Positions 16,663-25,262 of a DNA stretch of 46,019 nucleotides are shown in pieces (position 1 is the first letter of the stretch; every line of letters starts with the position of its first letter). A model generated the notes under the pieces. The model did not search any database, was not told where the DNA came from, and was given only the letters and a program-made list of their open reading frames with translations. Origin of the DNA: Methyloversatilis universalis (GTDB taxonomy: Bacteria > Pseudomonadota > Gammaproteobacteria > Methylococcales > Methylococcaceae); assembly GCA_020723665.1 (NCBI GenBank), contig DYIL01000025.1:1-46019 (forward strand), given 5' to 3'. The position numbers and the translations under genes were made by a program.

Positions 16663-17420
16663 TCACCACCTATTTCCTCGTTTTTCTCGCCGTCATCGTG
16701 TTGATGTTCCTGCTTGCGGCGATCAAAGTGCTGCGCGAATACGAGCGGGGCGTCATCTTTCTGTTGGGCCGGTTCTACAAGGTCAAAGGTCCGGGTCTTT
16801 TCATCGTCATTCCGATCATTCAGCAGATGGTCAAAGTGGACCTTAGGACCATCGTGATGGATGTCCCGACCCAGGACGTGATTTCGCGTGACAACGTGTC
16901 GGTCAGGGTGAACGCGATCGTCTTTTTTCGCGTGATCGATCCGGCAAAGGCGATCATCCAGGTGGAGAACTATTACGAGGCGACCAGCCAGCTCGCGCAG
17001 ACGACCTTGCGGTCGGTGCTGGGCCAGCACGAGCTGGACGAGATGCTGGCGGAGCGCGAGAAGCTGAACATCGACATCCAGGGTGTGCTCGATCAGCAGA
17101 CCGATGCCTGGGGCATCAAAGTGTCCAACGTCGAGATCAAGCACGTCGACCTGGACGAAAGCATGGTGAGGGCCATCGCGCGGCAGGCGGAGGCCGAGCG
17201 GGAGCGCCGTGCCAAAGTGATACACGCCGAGGGTGAGTTTCAGGCCGCGCAGCGTTTGGTCGAAGCGGCTCGAACACTGGCGCAGGCCCCGCGAGCCATC
17301 GAACTTCGCTACCTTCAGACCCTGACCGAGGTTGCGGGCGACAGATCCTCGACCATCATATTTCCGCTGCCGATGGAAGTCGTCAGTGCCTTCAAGAACG
17401 GGCAAACGACGACTTCCTGA
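16659..17420 (+). CDS. Slipin (stomatin-like SPFH/Band 7 protein)
   Basis: This is a 253-residue membrane-anchored protein. An N-terminal hairpin hydrophobic segment (about 4-22) is followed by an SPFH domain ([13 protein letters not shown], then [15 protein letters not shown]) and a C-terminal coiled coil rich in A, E and R (about 175-215). Slipins oligomerise at membranes and scaffold microdomains. The overlap of four bases with the NfeD protease gene makes translational coupling likely and matches the widespread nfeD-slipin operon, in which the protease is thought to process the slipin. It is complete, with no unusual features. Confidence 0.95.
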   Translation: MITTYFLVFLAVIVLMFLLAAIKVLREYERGVIFLLGRFYKVKGPGLFIVIPIIQQMVKVDLRTIVMDVPTQDVISRDNVSVRVNAIVFFRVIDPAKAIIQVENYYEATSQLAQTTLRSVLGQHELDEMLAEREKLNIDIQGVLDQQTDAWGIKVSNVEIKHVDLDESMVRAIARQAEAERERRAKVIHAEGEFQAAQRLVEAARTLAQAPRAIELRYLQTLTEVAGDRSSTIIFPLPMEVVSAFKNGQTTTS

Positions 17421-17590
17421 TCGGTGGCGTTCGCCGGAACTCAAGGCAAGCGGCACGGGAAAAGAACCAGATCGCCACTCTTTTCGCTTGTACCCCTCGG
17501 TAGGATAATCGCGTTTCGCGCAAGCGAAGCTTGTCCGGGCCGCGGCTCCGTCGCGAACCTTTCCGACCATTCCAGCGAGGTGTTACTGAT

Positions 17591-17905
17591 ATGCCATTAT
17601 TGATTTCGATCTTGCTTACCCTCGGCATCGTCTATTGGTATTACCGAACCGCAGAGCGGATGGGACTCAAGTCTCTGCACTGGGGTATCGCGGGAGCCAT
17701 CGCCTACCAGGTGCCGGCCTGGGCGTGGATGCTCTTGGTTTCCAAGCCGTATCTTTCTTCGCTCAGAGGAGCGGCGAAAACCGGGATGTCGGCATTCCTG
17801 ATCGGTCACTCCTGGATTCTCGTGGGCGCCCTTTGCGCCCTTGCGGTTTACCAATTTTTTCTGCTGAAGGCCGACGTTCGGGGATCGTCGGGCGAGCAAT
17901 TTTAG
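17591..17905 (+). CDS. Small hypothetical membrane protein
   Basis: This is a 104-residue protein with three or four hydrophobic segments (about 2-17, 32-48, 65-80 and 82-94) and short polar loops. The ATG at 17591 is preferred because it starts the first membrane segment and has GCGAGG upstream; the frame open from 17531 adds a basic, non-conserved stretch. It follows the slipin gene by 170 bases on the same strand and is followed by a terminator-like hairpin. No family is recognised. Confidence 0.6.
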   Translation: MPLLISILLTLGIVYWYYRTAERMGLKSLHWGIAGAIAYQVPAWAWMLLVSKPYLSSLRGAAKTGMSAFLIGHSWILVGALCALAVYQFFLLKADVRGSSGEQF

Positions 17906-17947
17906 GCCGAGACCGAACAGGCGGCACCGGGCTCGACAGCCGGGAAG

Positions 17948-17986
17948 AGGGATTCCGAGCGTTTGGCCGGAATCCCTATTTCGTTT
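17948..17986. terminator. Probable bidirectional terminator between convergent genes
   Basis: A perfect 9-base stem, AGGGATTCC (17948-17956) and GGAATCCCT (17969-17977), with a 12-base loop, is followed on the plus strand by ATTTCGTTT. It lies between the plus-strand small membrane protein gene and the convergent PuuD-like gene, where both transcripts should end. Confidence 0.7.
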
Positions 17987-17995
17987 GATGCGCCT

Positions 17996-18619
17996 TTACG
18001 CCAGATTTTGCGCGGCGACCATGAAGTAGAGCATGGGGATCGAGAACATGGTGTTGAAACGGCTGGTCAGCATCGCCGTTCGCGCCGCCGCCTTCTTTTC
18101 GTCATCCGTGGCTTCCACCAGACCCAAGGCCTTTTTCTGATTCGGCCAGATGATGTTCCACACGTTATAAGCCATGATCAGGCCAAGCCACATTCCGATA
18201 CCGATGTAGGTCTCCGGCCCACCTTTGAAATAGCCGAGGAGCAGGGCTTTGACGACATAGCCGTTCAGGGTCGCCAGGATGAGTCCGGTTACCACCGTGG
18301 ATAGGGCGGCCCAGCGGAACCAGAACAAGGCTGCCGGTGCAATGACTTTGCCGATCGCTGGCTTTTGTTCGTCGGGAATCTTCGGCATCGACGGAATCTG
18401 GACGAAATTGAAATACCAGAGCAGCCCGATCCACATGACTCCGGAAATAACGTGCAGCCAGCGAAACAAAAACGCAAACCAGGCTTGCGACAGCTGGACC
18501 GTGCCGGTGACGAGCGCCAGCGCCGCAACCAGCACGAGCCCGAAGATCAACGCCCGTTCCAGTTTGTCCAAGCCGAATTTCGCGAGCGCATCGATCGCTT
18601 TAAGCATGACATTCTGCAT
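17996..18619 (-). CDS. PuuD-like membrane protein (urate oxidase N-terminal family)
   Basis: This is a 207-residue membrane protein with about five hydrophobic segments. It resembles the N-terminal membrane module of PuuD, the membrane-bound urate hydroxylase described in proteobacteria (PF06181-type). The segment FRWLHVISGVMWIGLLWYFN, with a histidine in the second helix, is typical. Full PuuD proteins carry a C-terminal cytochrome c domain with CxxCH; this one ends without it. No other purine-degradation gene is present in the window, so urate oxidation is doubtful and another redox role is possible. AGGGGAGAACCACG lies upstream as a plausible ribosome-binding site. It is monocistronic. Confidence 0.75.
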   Translation of the reverse strand: MQNVMLKAIDALAKFGLDKLERALIFGLVLVAALALVTGTVQLSQAWFAFLFRWLHVISGVMWIGLLWYFNFVQIPSMPKIPDEQKPAIGKVIAPAALFWFRWAALSTVVTGLILATLNGYVVKALLLGYFKGGPETYIGIGMWLGLIMAYNVWNIIWPNQKKALGLVEATDDEKKAAARTAMLTSRFNTMFSIPMLYFMVAAQNLA

Positions 18620-18800
18620 CGTGGTTCTCCCCTATTGTTGTTTTGACTTCACCGCGCAAAGTATGCACGGGGTGAAAAGAGTATTCCTCTCCGGGACGGT
18701 GATCAAATGAAATTCGGGATTACCGCCGAAGTGGTTTTCCTGGCGACGAGAACGGGCCCGTCCACGGCGCGCACGTTCGGTTGGCGGGAGGAGATGCCTT

Positions 18801-18876
18801 TAGGAAACTCTGAACAAGTTGATTCCGTTCACGCCCTTCGACAGGCCTGTCGAAGGACTTAATCAGAGCTTCCTTT
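18801..18876. repeat. Interspersed repeat, family B, short copy
   Basis: The left end AGGAAACTCTGAACAAGTTG and the right end TTAATCAGAGCTTCCTTT match the family B copy at 7651-7760. The centre is a perfect 22-base palindrome, CCTTCGACAGGCCTGTCGAAGG (about 18836-18857). It lacks the extra core segment of the 7.7 kb copy. It lies downstream of no complete gene. Confidence 0.7.
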
Positions 18877-19003
18877 ATTTCATAGCGCGGACGAGTCAGA
18901 ATCGGTCCGGACTGCGAAAGAAAGACGGCTCTCGGGTAGAACCCGGATCGAAATGAAGGCTGCCGTTGTCGACGGTACGGAATTCTGGATTGAAAGCATG
19001 CCG

Positions 19004-19138
19004 TCAGTGAATGATGGTCACCCATTGGGTGTAGCGATGCCCTTCGATGGGCATGGTTTTCGCCAGGGTATCGAGAATGCGGTCCGGATCGAACCAGTTC
19101 GAAGCGTCCGCTGATTCGATAATCGCTGAGCCTCGTAT
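19004..19138 (-). pseudogene. Possible C-terminal remnant of an unidentified gene
   Basis: Reading the minus strand, a 44-codon stretch ends in TGA with strongly coding-like codon use (GAC, CTG, ACC, ATC, CGC). It encodes a plausible C-terminus containing SNWFDPDRILDTLAK and HRYTQWVTIIH. Upstream the frame continues into a Cys-run of non-coding character and then a family C repeat at 19172. I therefore read it as the tail of a gene whose front is lost. I do not recognise the family. It could also be a chance open frame. Confidence 0.3.
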
Positions 19139-19171
19139 TTTGCAACAGCATGATGTTCCGGCGATTAACGG

Positions 19172-19240
19172 CTATCCCAATAGGCTTAAGAAACCCTTCG
19201 ACGGGCTCAGGACGAACGGCCTATTGGGATAGGCTCTAAG
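19172..19240. repeat. Interspersed repeat, family C
   Basis: Exact 14-base terminal inverted repeats, CTATCCCAATAGGC (19172-19185) and GCCTATTGGGATAG (19219-19232), enclose AAACCCTTCGACGGGCTCAG. The same element, with a longer core, lies at 29838-29930 next to the mfd stop codon, and both continue into GCTCTAAG. The 250 bases between this element and 19489 hold nothing I recognise. Confidence 0.75.
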
Positions 19241-19488
19241 AGAGGAATTCTTTCACAGTCTCAACGCGTCATCCGGGCGATGCTGGTTCAGTGACTTCTG
19301 GCCGGCGTGCAGGACGCGCGCTCCGCGGATTTAGATGCGTAGGGGTGGGATCGGACAAACCCGCCGCCGTCCTCTAGGCTTAGCCGCTTCGACGGTTTTG
19401 GGCCGGTTCGTGCCGACTTGAGACGGCGACCGGCATGCAGACAGTGGATCCTGTAAAACGACTGGCTTTGACAGTCGGCTTGGGTATG

Positions 19489-19662
19489 ATCCTAGAAACG
19501 GCAGTTGGACGCGCTCGAGTGTGCGGCGGGCTGGACGGCTGGCAAGCCTGTCCTGAGCGGAGTCGAAGGGCCTGTCCTGAGCCTGGTCGACGGGCGGTTC
19601 GCTTCGCTCACCGCATTCTACTTTTCCGGCGCATCGAAGCGGTCAACCGCCGTTTCTAGGAT
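19489..19662. repeat. Interspersed MITE-like repeat, family A, complete copy
   Basis: The ends ATCCTAGAAACGGCAGTTG and CAACCGCCGTTTCTAGGAT are inverted copies with one mismatch. The interior has two direct copies of a CCTGAGC(G/C)-GTCGAAGG-type core, then CGGTTCGCTTCGCTCACCGC. A second full copy is at 25115-25258 and a truncated one at 15060-15180. It has no coding capacity, so it would depend on a transposase elsewhere. It abuts a truncated glycoamylase-like gene. Confidence 0.75.
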
Positions 19663-19680
19663 TATCAGTGGCGGGATTAG

Positions 19681-20184
19681 CGCTATGTGCCCTCCTGGGG
19701 CGGAAGTGTGTTTGAGGCGCTGATGCCCGTCCTGATGTCGAACGAAGCTCAGTATGCGCCGGACAGCCTCGGCTATGACGGCAACGTCCATACCGACATA
19801 CACCGGATGTACGCCGTGGAGTCGCTCGGTTGTCCGGTGTGGGGCATGTCGCCGAGTTCGACGCCGGGTGCGGACCGCTATTCGGAATACGGCGTGAAGG
19901 TTCTGGGGGCGGCGGGTTACCCCGAAGGTGTGGTGACACTTCACGCGGCGGCCCTGGCCTTGCTTACGGAATCTTCCGAAGCAGCGGCCAATTTGCGGAA
20001 ATTGGTGGAACTTTATCCCATTTACGGCGATTTCGGGTTTTACGACGCCGTGAATCCCATGACGGGTGAAGTGGCGTATGATTATTTATTATGCCTGAAC
20101 CAGGCGATGATTCTCGTGGCGCTGGCGAACCATCTCGCCAATCATACGGCGCAGAAACGTTTCGCGGCCGATCCGGTCGTATAG
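19681..20184 (+). pseudogene. C-terminal fragment of a glycoamylase-like protein
   Basis: About 167 codons encode what looks like the last part of a glycoamylase-like (PF10091-type) domain, as found in NdvB/cyclic-glucan and related glycosidase proteins. The opening VPSWGGSVFEALMP matches the conserved SWGGxxFExLMP motif. The closing stretch (GFYDAVNP, then YLLCLNQAMILVALANHL) matches the family's end. An in-frame TAG at 19678-19680 and a repeat ending at 19662 replace everything upstream, including the N-terminal domain and signal sequence. A GTG at 19687 could serve as start, but the product would be an incomplete fold, so I call it a remnant. Confidence 0.6.
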
Positions 20185-20329
20185 CGGGCCTTGCCCCTGA
20201 TCGGTTTCGAAAAGTTCGTCGATCGGGAGCCGTGAAGCCGGCCGATAGGCCTATCTGCCCTTTCGACGGCAAGACCGGGAACATCGCGCGTGGGTCTTCC
20301 CGCCCACGTTAAGCGGATGCGGATCGAGG

Positions 20330-21421
20330 ATGGCCAGCGTCGAATTTGAGCGCGTCTATAAAATCTATCCCAACGGCCATCGGGCCATCTCCGACCTGAG
20401 TCTTCGCATCGAAGACGGCGAGTTGATGGTTTTCGTCGGCCCCTCGGGCTGCGGCAAGTCCACTTTGCTGAGACTCCTTGCGGGACTGGAGGAGATCACG
20501 GGAGGGATCATCCGGATCGGGGACCGCGTGGCGAACGAGCTGAGTCCTCAACAGCGGAATATCGCCATGGTGTTCCAGGACTATGCTCTGTATCCGAACA
20601 TGACGGTACGAGGCAATCTCGAATTTCCCCTGAGGATGCGGAAACTCTCGAAAGATGAAATCAGACGCCGGGTGGGTTGGGCCGCGGACATGCTCGGGTT
20701 GGGAGACGTCATGGATCGCTTGCCAAAGCAGCTTTCTGGCGGGCAGCGTCAGCGCGTCGCCATGGGCCGGGCGCTGGTACGGGAGCCGACGGTGTTTCTG
20801 CTCGACGAGCCGCTGTCCAACTTGGATGCGAAGCTGCGCACGCAGGTACGGGCGGAGATCGGCGATCTGCAGCGGCGTACGGGTGCGACTATGATCTACG
20901 TCACTCATGATCAGGTAGAAGCCATGACACTGGGGCAGCGTGTCGCCGTGCTGGACCAAGGTCGCATTCAGCAGGTGGCCGATCCCAAGGCGCTTTACGA
21001 ACACCCGGCGAATGCTTTCGTCGCGGGATTCATCGGCAGTCCGCCGATGAATTTGTTTACCGCGGAGTTGCAGAAAGGCCTCGACGGGCGCTTGCAACTC
21101 ATCGTCAACGGACAAGCTCTTCTGGTATTGCCCGACAAATGCGCGGCAAGCCTTCGCGAAGGCGGCCTGGCGGTTACCGCGGGTTTTCGTCCGGAAGCCG
21201 TGCGCCTGTCGGAGGAGGGGGAGGCCGGTTTTCCGGCCGTGGTCGTCGGCGCGGAATACCTGGGGCACGAGACTCTGCTTCACTTCCGGCCTGGACGCGC
21301 CGGCGACCGTTTACCGCAAGCGCCGGTTTGGACGGCGAGACTGCCCGGATTGCATCTTTTCGCCAAAGACCAGGCCGTTCGCCTGACGGTAGCTCCGGAT
21401 CGCATTTACCTTTTCGATTAG
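20330..21421 (+). CDS. ABC transporter ATPase, MalK/UgpC type
   Basis: This is a 363-residue cytoplasmic ATPase of the carbohydrate-uptake (CUT1) class. Walker A GPSGCGKST is at 37-45, the Q-loop in VFQDYALYPN, signature LSGGQRQR at 135-142, Walker B VFLLDEP at about 155-161, and the switch histidine in YVTHDQ. The C-terminal ~120 residues form TOBE/OB-type regulatory domains (GFRPEAVRL). Relatives energise uptake of sugars or glycerol-3-phosphate and can serve several permeases. No permease or binding-protein gene is adjacent, so it is an orphan ATPase here. No strong ribosome-binding site is seen (ATCGAGG upstream). Confidence 0.9.
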   Translation: MASVEFERVYKIYPNGHRAISDLSLRIEDGELMVFVGPSGCGKSTLLRLLAGLEEITGGIIRIGDRVANELSPQQRNIAMVFQDYALYPNMTVRGNLEFPLRMRKLSKDEIRRRVGWAADMLGLGDVMDRLPKQLSGGQRQRVAMGRALVREPTVFLLDEPLSNLDAKLRTQVRAEIGDLQRRTGATMIYVTHDQVEAMTLGQRVAVLDQGRIQQVADPKALYEHPANAFVAGFIGSPPMNLFTAELQKGLDGRLQLIVNGQALLVLPDKCAASLREGGLAVTAGFRPEAVRLSEEGEAGFPAVVVGAEYLGHETLLHFRPGRAGDRLPQAPVWTARLPGLHLFAKDQAVRLTVAPDRIYLFD

Positions 21422-21506
21422 CTGAACGAAGCGCGGCGCCGCCTGTCGGAGTGTTATCCACCGCCGGCCTTATTCATAAAGTTATCAAGTCTTAGCCGGG
21501 GGAGTC

Positions 21507-23246
21507 ATGATCGACTGGAAGCAACCGGCATTTTTCCTTGAATTGCTGGTCATTCTGACCAGTTCACTGGTTAGCGTCGTCGTTTTTCGCCGTTTCCGCA
21601 TTCCGGATATTTTGGCTTATCTCTTCGCCGGCGCGCTGATAGGGCCTTACGCGCTGGGTCTGGTTAAAGACGATGCGAATATCCGCCTCTTCTCCGATCT
21701 GGGTGTCACCTTCTTGCTATTCGACCTGGGGCTTGAGTTTTCCCTGCCGAGGCTGCTCGCCTTGCGCCGCTCGGTACTCGGCCTGGGGGTATTGCAGCTG
21801 AGCCTTACGATCGCCGTGATGTCCGGTGTCCTGATTGGGTTGGGGGGCTATTCGTCCGTCGCGTCTCTGGTGATCGCCGGCGCTCTGACGGTGTCTTCGA
21901 CCGTGATCATCGTGCGGGAGTTGCATGAACTGAAGCTTGTCAATCGGCACCATGCCCAGTTGTCGATAGGCGTCTTGGTTTTTCAGGATCTCGCCGCCGT
22001 CGTGCTGTTGATCCTGATACCGGCGCTCGTCGTTACCCCGGATCAACCCGTTTTCAAACAAATCGCATGGACTCTCGGTTCGAGTCTAATCATCGGAGGC
22101 TTTCTACTCAGCGTGGCGCGATGGGTGTTGCCGCATGTTTTCTACGAGATCACCAAGTTTCAATCCGAAGAAATTTTCGTATTGACGACCTTGGTGATCG
22201 TATTGCTCTCGGGGTGGCTGATGAGTGCTTTTGGCGTATCCATGGCGCTCGGTGCCTTCATCATCGGGGTCATGCTGGGTGAGAGCGAGTTCCGCCATCA
22301 GGTCGAGATGAGCATCCGGCCGTTCCGCGACATCTTGATGGGGCTATTTTTCGCGAGTCTCGGCATGAGGCTCGATATTGGGCTGCTGAGCGGGGAGTGG
22401 TCCATGCTCCTGATCGGTACCGTGCTGGTAGTGCTGGGCAAATGGCTCATCACGGTCATATCGGGCCTGATCGCCGGCGAATCCTTCAGGACCTCCTGCA
22501 AGGTTGGCCTGCTATTGGCGCAGGTGAGTGAGTTCGGTTTCGCGCTGATCGCCTTGGCCACCCAAGTGGGCATACTCGAAGCCGACACCAGTTCTCGGGT
22601 TCTATTGATCGCCTGGGCCACCATGGCCGTGAGTCCCCTGCTGATTCGCCATAACTTCGAAATCAGTGAGGCTCTGGCCGGGATGGCGGGGCTGAGGCTC
22701 TCGGCGCGGGACAGAGAACGCGAGCATATCCCGCCGGATTTGAGCGATCACGTGATTCTTGCCGGTTACGGTCGGGTCGGGCAAATGATCGGGAAATTCC
22801 TGCGGACCAACGATATCCCATTCATCGCGATGGATATCGACAGCGAAAAGGTCAAGAAAGGGCGCAAGGATGGTGAGATGGTGATTTACGGGAGTTGCGA
22901 CCGGATCGAGTTGCTCGAGCGCTGCCATATCGCCCACGCGCGTTTGGCGATTCTAACTTTCAAATCGCTTAAAGAGGCCCAGCGGGTCGTCTCGAAGATA
23001 CGCTCGTCGGGCTATGTGCTGCCGATTATCGTCAGGACCCAACACCACAACGACTATACCGGGTTGATCATGGCCGGCGCCAATCACGTGGTACCCGAGA
23101 TGTTCGAAGCCAGCCTGCTGATGGCGGCGGAAGTTCTGACCATGCTTGGTTTTTCCAAAAGCGAGGTCGAGGAGCAAATCGACGCCGAGCGGCGGCGCCA
23201 CAGGCATCTGAGGTGGACCAGCGCGAGGAATCGCGAGAAGGTATGA
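21507..23246 (+). CDS. CPA2-family cation:proton antiporter with TrkA-N domain
   Basis: This is a 579-residue inner membrane protein. About twelve membrane segments (residues ~8-385) form a Na+/H+ exchanger fold of the monovalent cation:proton antiporter-2 family. A cytosolic RCK/TrkA-N Rossmann domain follows (about 410-530), with VILAGYGRVGQMIGKFL as nucleotide-binding loop and IAMDID at the end of the second strand. This layout matches KefB/KefC/YbaL-type K+ or Na+ efflux systems gated by nucleotides. The glutathione-sensing details of Kef cannot be confirmed. It starts 85 bases after the ATPase gene, with GGGGGAG upstream of the ATG, but the two gene families have no known joint role. Confidence 0.92.
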   Translation: MIDWKQPAFFLELLVILTSSLVSVVVFRRFRIPDILAYLFAGALIGPYALGLVKDDANIRLFSDLGVTFLLFDLGLEFSLPRLLALRRSVLGLGVLQLSLTIAVMSGVLIGLGGYSSVASLVIAGALTVSSTVIIVRELHELKLVNRHHAQLSIGVLVFQDLAAVVLLILIPALVVTPDQPVFKQIAWTLGSSLIIGGFLLSVARWVLPHVFYEITKFQSEEIFVLTTLVIVLLSGWLMSAFGVSMALGAFIIGVMLGESEFRHQVEMSIRPFRDILMGLFFASLGMRLDIGLLSGEWSMLLIGTVLVVLGKWLITVISGLIAGESFRTSCKVGLLLAQVSEFGFALIALATQVGILEADTSSRVLLIAWATMAVSPLLIRHNFEISEALAGMAGLRLSARDREREHIPPDLSDHVILAGYGRVGQMIGKFLRTNDIPFIAMDIDSEKVKKGRKDGEMVIYGSCDRIELLERCHIAHARLAILTFKSLKEAQRVVSKIRSSGYVLPIIVRTQHHNDYTGLIMAGANHVVPEMFEASLLMAAEVLTMLGFSKSEVEEQIDAERRRHRHLRWTSARNREKV

Positions 23247-23448
23247 AAAAATTAAGATGACGCGGCCCGAGGACTAGTAGGCTGGGATGACGAAGGAATC
23301 CCAGTAACTCCGCGAAAATGCTGGATTTCGTTCCCTCAACCCGGCCTCATGTCGGGCTTACGACACGCTCCAGAGGGAGGGGAGGCGCGACCATTTGTAT
23401 GACGCGGTCCGGAAGTCCGCTCGCCCCGGATTTAAAAAACGGTAAGGG
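23247..23448. repeat. Convergent intergenic region with a degenerate repeat hairpin
   Basis: Between two convergent genes lies CTGGGAT (23282-23288) and ATCCCAG (23298-23304) around a 9-base loop, preceded by TAGG. It resembles a worn family D element (compare 3920-3973). Further on, CCTCAACCCGGCCTCATGTC and its surroundings form imperfect palindromes. It may serve as a terminator, but no T-run follows. Confidence 0.4.
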
Positions 23449-24372
23449 TTAACGATTGGCGATGCCGTGCGGTACGTGGCCCGTGGCGACGTGGAGAGAG
23501 GCGGATTCGCAATGGCCTTTTTGGTCGTCGAAAAAAATGTCCGCGCCGAACGCCCGCAGAAAGGGGCCTTTATCCATGCCGCCCAGAAACAGCGCTTCGT
23601 CGATGCGGATGTTCCAGGCGCGCAAGGTACGCACCACCCGTTCGTGGGCGGGAGCCGCGCGGGCCGTTACGAGAGCGGTCCGGATCGGCGACTGGTCCGG
23701 GCCGAACAGGGTTTGAATTTGATGGAGCGCGGCCAGAAAGGCTTTGAACGGGCCGCCGGAAAGTGGCGTGCGCGCCGCGGTGATTTCGTTTTCGGTGAAC
23801 GCTTGCAGACCGTCGGAGCGATAGATGCGTTCCGACTCGTCGGAAAACAGCACGGCGTCGCCGTCGAAGGCGATCCTCAGTTGCTCGGACTCGTTCTGGG
23901 ACTTGCTGGCCGACATGATGGTCGCTGCGGCGTAGCCGGCGTCCAAGGCCTTAGCGACGTCCTCCGCGTTCGCGGAGAGAAACAGATGTGCGCCGAAAGC
24001 CGCGATGTAATTGAAAGGCGATTGGCCGCTGGTGAATGCCGCACGGCAGATGTCGAGTTCATGATGCCGGATCGAGTTGAAGACCCTAAGCCCCGTATCC
24101 GCGCTGTTGCGCGACAACAGGATGACCTCCACCATCGGGGTGGGCAACACCCGGTTCAGGGCGAGCAGCTTTTTGACCAGTGAAAAAGCGACGCCCGGCG
24201 CCAAAATGCTGTCTTCATGCTCTACCTGATAGCGGCAGAAGGCTTCTTTGCCTTCCTGCTCGAAAATGGCGTGTGATTCGTCGAGGTCGAATAGTGCTCT
24301 GGACGAGATCGCTACGACCAGTTTCTTTTCCTGCTTGGTGAGCTTCGCCGTCAAATCCGGAAGGTTGGTCAC
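23449..24372 (-). CDS. Cytosolic-type 5'-nucleotidase (NT5C1 family)
   Basis: This is a 307-residue soluble protein resembling the bacterial members of the cytosolic 5'-nucleotidase I family (PF06189-type), which dephosphorylate nucleoside monophosphates, typically AMP. Supporting segments are VVAISSRALFDLDESH near the N-terminus, where DLDESH takes the place of the haloacid-dehalogenase DxD motif, then LRIAFDGDAVLFSDESE in the middle and ALFLGGMDKGPFLRAFGADIFFDDQ near the C-terminus. These provide the acidic metal-binding positions of the superfamily. Length fits the family. It has no operon partner. Substrate preference cannot be read from sequence. Confidence 0.82.
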   Translation of the reverse strand: MTNLPDLTAKLTKQEKKLVVAISSRALFDLDESHAIFEQEGKEAFCRYQVEHEDSILAPGVAFSLVKKLLALNRVLPTPMVEVILLSRNSADTGLRVFNSIRHHELDICRAAFTSGQSPFNYIAAFGAHLFLSANAEDVAKALDAGYAAATIMSASKSQNESEQLRIAFDGDAVLFSDESERIYRSDGLQAFTENEITAARTPLSGGPFKAFLAALHQIQTLFGPDQSPIRTALVTARAAPAHERVVRTLRAWNIRIDEALFLGGMDKGPFLRAFGADIFFDDQKGHCESASLHVATGHVPHGIANR

Positions 24373-24618
24373 GCTGTCAAAAATCCTTCAAGAAACAATT
24401 CCTAATCGTCTTGGGCACTAATGCCCAACTGACGGGTCTTAGCTGCAGTTTTGCGGTCGATTGTTTCGCCGGGCCAACGGAATTCCAAGAAACCGTTCGA
24501 TTCGGCGACCAATATATACATTTTTTTTCCGCTGCCGCAAAATCTGTCCTCCTTTGAAACGTGCCAAGATGGTTTTTAATCGCCAACTCATCTCAGACTA
24601 TAACTCAAAGCATCAGCC

Positions 24619-25071
24619 ATGAAAGACTTATTACTGCGCAGCAAGTATTCAATCCTTTTTCTGATTCTCTTCATCATCCTGCTGTACGTCATTCTGGACA
24701 AAGCCATCCTCCCCTTTGTGATGAACATGGTCGAATCGGACGCGTTCTTTGAAAAAGAAACGGAAGAAGAGCAGTTGGGAAATATCAGGAACGAACGCAC
24801 CGATTTCGCGCTGATGCACTGCAAGAACTCGATGAAAGAAGAAGGCATGCTGCCCGAGAATGCGGATTTCCTTGACAGTAAATACGATGCCTGGGCCTTG
24901 GGTAATCGAACCTATATCGTTCGTTCGGGCATCAGAGTAATGGACCCCGAGAAAGGGCAAGTAGAGAGGAAGTTCGCCTGCAAAATCCGTTTGGTCGAGA
25001 ATGACCCGACCGATTTCAAGAACTGGTCGATTCTCGGCATCGAGTTCCACCCGGAAGGCGAGGACGAATAA
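24619..25071 (+). CDS. Hypothetical membrane-anchored protein
   Basis: This is a 150-residue protein with one N-terminal hydrophobic segment (about 12-37, SILFLILFIILLYVILDKAI) after a short basic start, so it is probably anchored with the C-terminal part in the periplasm. The soluble part is acidic and has two cysteines (CKNSMKEEG and FACKIRL) that could form a disulfide. No domain is recognised. The flanking DNA upstream (24373-24618) is relatively AT-rich and holds no other gene. A family A repeat starts 44 bases after its stop codon. Confidence 0.6.
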   Translation: MKDLLLRSKYSILFLILFIILLYVILDKAILPFVMNMVESDAFFEKETEEEQLGNIRNERTDFALMHCKNSMKEEGMLPENADFLDSKYDAWALGNRTYIVRSGIRVMDPEKGQVERKFACKIRLVENDPTDFKNWSILGIEFHPEGEDE

Positions 25072-25114
25072 GTATCCGCCGGTGTTGCCGGTAAAACCGT
25101 CGCAGCGGATTATC

Positions 25115-25258
25115 CTAGAAACGGCAGTTGGACGTGCTCGAGTGTGCGGCGGGCGGGGCAGCTGGCAAGCCCGCCCTGAGCCTGGTCGAAGGGCGGTTCG
25201 CTTCGCTCACCGCATCCTACCTTTCTGGTGCATCGAAGTGGTCAACTGCCGTTTCTAG
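25115..25258. repeat. Interspersed MITE-like repeat, family A, best-preserved copy
   Basis: Perfect 16-base terminal inverted repeats, CTAGAAACGGCAGTTG (25115-25130) and CAACTGCCGTTTCTAG (25243-25258), enclose 112 bases. The interior carries one CCTGAGCCTGGTCGAAGGGC core and CGGTTCGCTTCGCTCACCGC, as in the copies at 15 and 19.5 kb. No target-site duplication is evident beyond a possible TATC on either side (TATC before, TATC after one shared T). Confidence 0.8.
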
Positions 25259-25262
25259 TATC

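Noticed and set aside
16206..17570. Minus-strand open frame (454 codons) across the NfeD and slipin genes
   Set aside because: It covers two recognised genes on the other strand, spans their overlap, and has no recognisable product.
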